From assembly GCA_964536085.1 (NCBI GenBank), contig CAZHWR010000018.1, positions 1 through 34,808 on the forward strand: a stretch of 34,808 nt of DNA, in the 5' to 3' direction. Both the position numbers and the translations under genes were made by a program. Below are positions 33,921 through 34,808 of this stretch, one piece after another. Below the pieces are notes generated by a model. It saw only the letters and a program-made list of their open reading frames with translations, did not search any database and was not told the DNA's origin. How positions within the stretch are numbered: the stretch's first letter is position 1; each line of letters starts with the position of its first letter. The DNA is from CAZHWR01 sp964536085 (GTDB lineage: Bacteria > Bacillota > Clostridia > Oscillospirales > Ruminococcaceae).

Positions 33921-34118
33921 ATGTGGATAATCGACGTAAAATATACGGAATTTCCTACTCGTCTGCACTGCGTACCATTCGTTGAAGATACTGTAAAAGG
34001 GCAGAATTTTCACTCCGTCGTCCATGGGGAAACTGATATTCTCCTGTATGGCGATGAAGGTAACGCCAAAGAGGGACAGACCACCTGCGTGAGCCTGCCC
34101 ATCTCCACCTGTTCATAA
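33921..34118 (+). CDS. Short hypothetical frame, possibly a gene remnant
   Basis: An open frame of 65 codons begins with the residues MWIIDVKYTEF. I recognise no family. Its codons look like ordinary coding DNA (FVEDTVKGQNFHSVV, ETDILLYGDEGNAKEGQT), yet there is no ribosome site before the ATG, and the surroundings are full of hairpins. It may be a fragment of a larger mobile-element gene that lost its ends, or chance. Confidence 0.25.
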   Translation: MWIIDVKYTEFPTRLHCVPFVEDTVKGQNFHSVVHGETDILLYGDEGNAKEGQTTCVSLPISTCS

Positions 34119-34154
34119 CCTTGCGCCACTGTTTTGAGAGATTTTTTCAAAAAA

Positions 34155-34182
34155 CTCCCTGCCCGTTGGTACAGGCAGGGAG
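34155..34182. terminator. 9-bp GC-rich hairpin
   Basis: CTCCCTGCC and GGCAGGGAG are exact inverse copies with a 10-base loop. An A-run precedes it (on the minus strand, a T-run follows), so it could end minus-strand transcription. Confidence 0.45.
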
Positions 34183-34322
34183 GCGGCTGCTTCGCGGAAT
34201 ATCCGCGGCGGGAGCATGTATTATGTTTTTAGATTTTTGCCGTAGCCCGGCAGGATAGCCGTGAAATGCGGCAGATCGTCTTAAGAATTGTCTTCGCCCG
34301 TTCAGTCAAGTACATATAGTTT

Positions 34323-34366
34323 AAGAGGGTTTCTTCGGCTGCAAAGCAACCGACAGAAACCCTCTT
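34323..34366 (+). terminator. Strong hairpin upstream of the tyrosine recombinase
   Basis: AAGAGGGTTTC pairs with GAAACCCTCTT, and an inner TCGG/CCGA pair extends the structure. A short T-rich stretch follows. It would stop transcription from the left from entering the recombinase gene. Confidence 0.65.
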
Positions 34367-34408
34367 TATGTATTTAAAAATAAAAAAACCGTTTTTTTAT
34401 CAAATTTT

Positions 34409-34438
34409 TCTGCCCTCGGGCAAGAAAAACGGTATAAT
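34409..34438 (+). promoter_or_regulatory. Probable promoter of the tyrosine recombinase
   Basis: TATAAT lies at 34433-34438, about 45 bases before the ribosome site. The -35 region (TTCTGC at 34409-34414, 18-base spacing) is poor. It overlaps a palindromic segment (TTTTTCT-GCCC-TC-GGGC-AAGAAAAA) that could be an operator or hairpin. Confidence 0.45.
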
Positions 34439-34495
34439 AAGAATATCCCAAACGGTCTTTTTGATAACGGCGGGGAAATAATTCAGGAGGAAAAA

Positions 34496-34808
34496 TTGAA
34501 AATGCAAACGACATGGGAAAATCAGGTAGCAGACTACATAAATTATCTGCGTCAAGAGGAGCGAAGCGAAAACACTGTTGTCCAATACCACAGGGATATC
34601 CTGAGCTTTTTATCCTGGGCGGAAGGAGAGAAACTCACAAAGGGCGTTGTAATTCGGTATAAGGAAAAGCTGCAGACGGAGTATAAGGCGACCAGCGTCA
34701 ATACAAAGCTGGCGGCGCTCAACGGATTCTTTGCTTTCCTGAATCGTAATGATCTGAAGGTAAAACAGCTTAAGATTCAGCGTTCGGCATACTGCTCCAA
34801 GGACCGTG
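34496..34808 (+). CDS. Tyrosine recombinase/integrase, N-terminal part only
   Basis: The frame is open to the end of the window, giving about 104 residues. They form the SAM-like DNA-binding core domain of tyrosine recombinases (DYINYLRQEERSENTVVQY then HRDILSFLSWAEG, and SVNTKLAALNGFFAFLN). The catalytic domain with its Arg, His and Tyr residues would lie to the right. AGGAGG at 34485-34490 precedes TTG 34496 by 5 bases and ATG 34502 by 11, so either could start the protein. XerC/D-like or mobile-element integrase cannot be told apart from this part alone, but the hairpin-rich DNA in front argues for a mobile element. Confidence 0.85.
   Translation, partial: MKMQTTWENQVADYINYLRQEERSENTVVQYHRDILSFLSWAEGEKLTKGVVIRYKEKLQTEYKATSVNTKLAALNGFFAFLNRNDLKVKQLKIQRSAYCSKDR

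Larger units (their letters stand above)
33702..34495. other. Hairpin-rich noncoding region between clpE and a tyrosine recombinase
   Basis: No confident gene lies in these 794 bases, apart from a possible fragment at 33921-34118. Clear inverted repeats are 33704-33716/33720-33732, 33748-33756/33767-33775 (9 bp), 34155-34163/34174-34182 (9 bp), 34193-34198/34202-34207 and 34323-34333/34356-34366 (11 bp). Such density suggests a structured RNA, a mobile-element end, or both. It lies directly before a recombinase gene. Confidence 0.5.

Noticed and set aside
33798..34025. A 75-codon minus-strand frame in the hairpin-rich stretch.
   Set aside because: It has no ribosome site and no recognisable motif. 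Its sequence crosses several inverted repeats, which suggests noncoding DNA.
33733..34322. Possible tRNA, tmRNA, 6S RNA or CRISPR in the large gap.
   Set aside because: I found no cloverleaf with a T-loop, no tmRNA 5' end, and no regularly spaced direct repeats. The hairpins do not fit any named RNA that I can recognise by eye.

Overview
The window looks like the chromosome of a spore-forming, low-to-mid-GC Firmicute, most likely a gut-type clostridium of the Oscillospirales/Ruminococcaceae kind. The evidence is a sporulation sigma-K gene, the ylxM-ffh-rpsP-khpA-rimM-trmD cluster, an HPr protein with both His15 and Ser46, a PyrD/PyrK class 1B dihydroorotate dehydrogenase, ECF transporter genes followed by truA, and a ClpE-type ATPase. 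I found no tRNA, rRNA or CRISPR array.

Layout. 1-1360 is the edge of a visibly AT-rich mobile element. It carries a primase-polymerase-like gene on the minus strand that runs off the left end, preceded by a leader full of hairpins. 1361-1999 (minus) is the front part of sigK. Its reading frame stops inside the recognition helix of region 4.2, exactly where the AT-rich DNA begins, so the element appears to be a sigK-intervening ('skin'-like) element. 2315-6034 (plus) is the SRP/ribosome-maturation operon behind a consensus promoter. 6337-6600 is a stand-alone HPr gene with its own promoter and terminator. 6729-8555 is uvrC. 8653-20878 is a long minus-strand block. In transcription order it holds two polytopic membrane proteins (GT-C-like and YfhO), pyrC, pyrF, pyrK, pyrD, ruvX and a GH-A-like protein of unknown substrate. 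A FAD/Rieske oxidoreductase lacking a normal start codon follows beyond a hairpin. 21038-33701 (plus) is a tightly packed run: ruvC-ruvA-ruvB, glmM, a SAM methyltransferase, ecfA1-ecfA2-ecfT, truA, a DUF5711-like protein, cvpA, a pgsA-type gene and clpE. 33702-34495 is a hairpin-rich noncoding stretch leading to a tyrosine recombinase cut off by the right end of the window.

How the genes work together. The core is housekeeping: membrane targeting and ribosome/tRNA maturation, nucleotide excision repair and Holliday-junction processing, de novo pyrimidine synthesis, amino-sugar and phospholipid synthesis, and vitamin uptake. The most interesting part is the left end. If the element excises precisely in the mother cell, it would restore a full-length sigma-K, making a mobile element part of the sporulation programme. 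The other half of sigK and any recombinase of that element lie to the left of the window and cannot be seen here.
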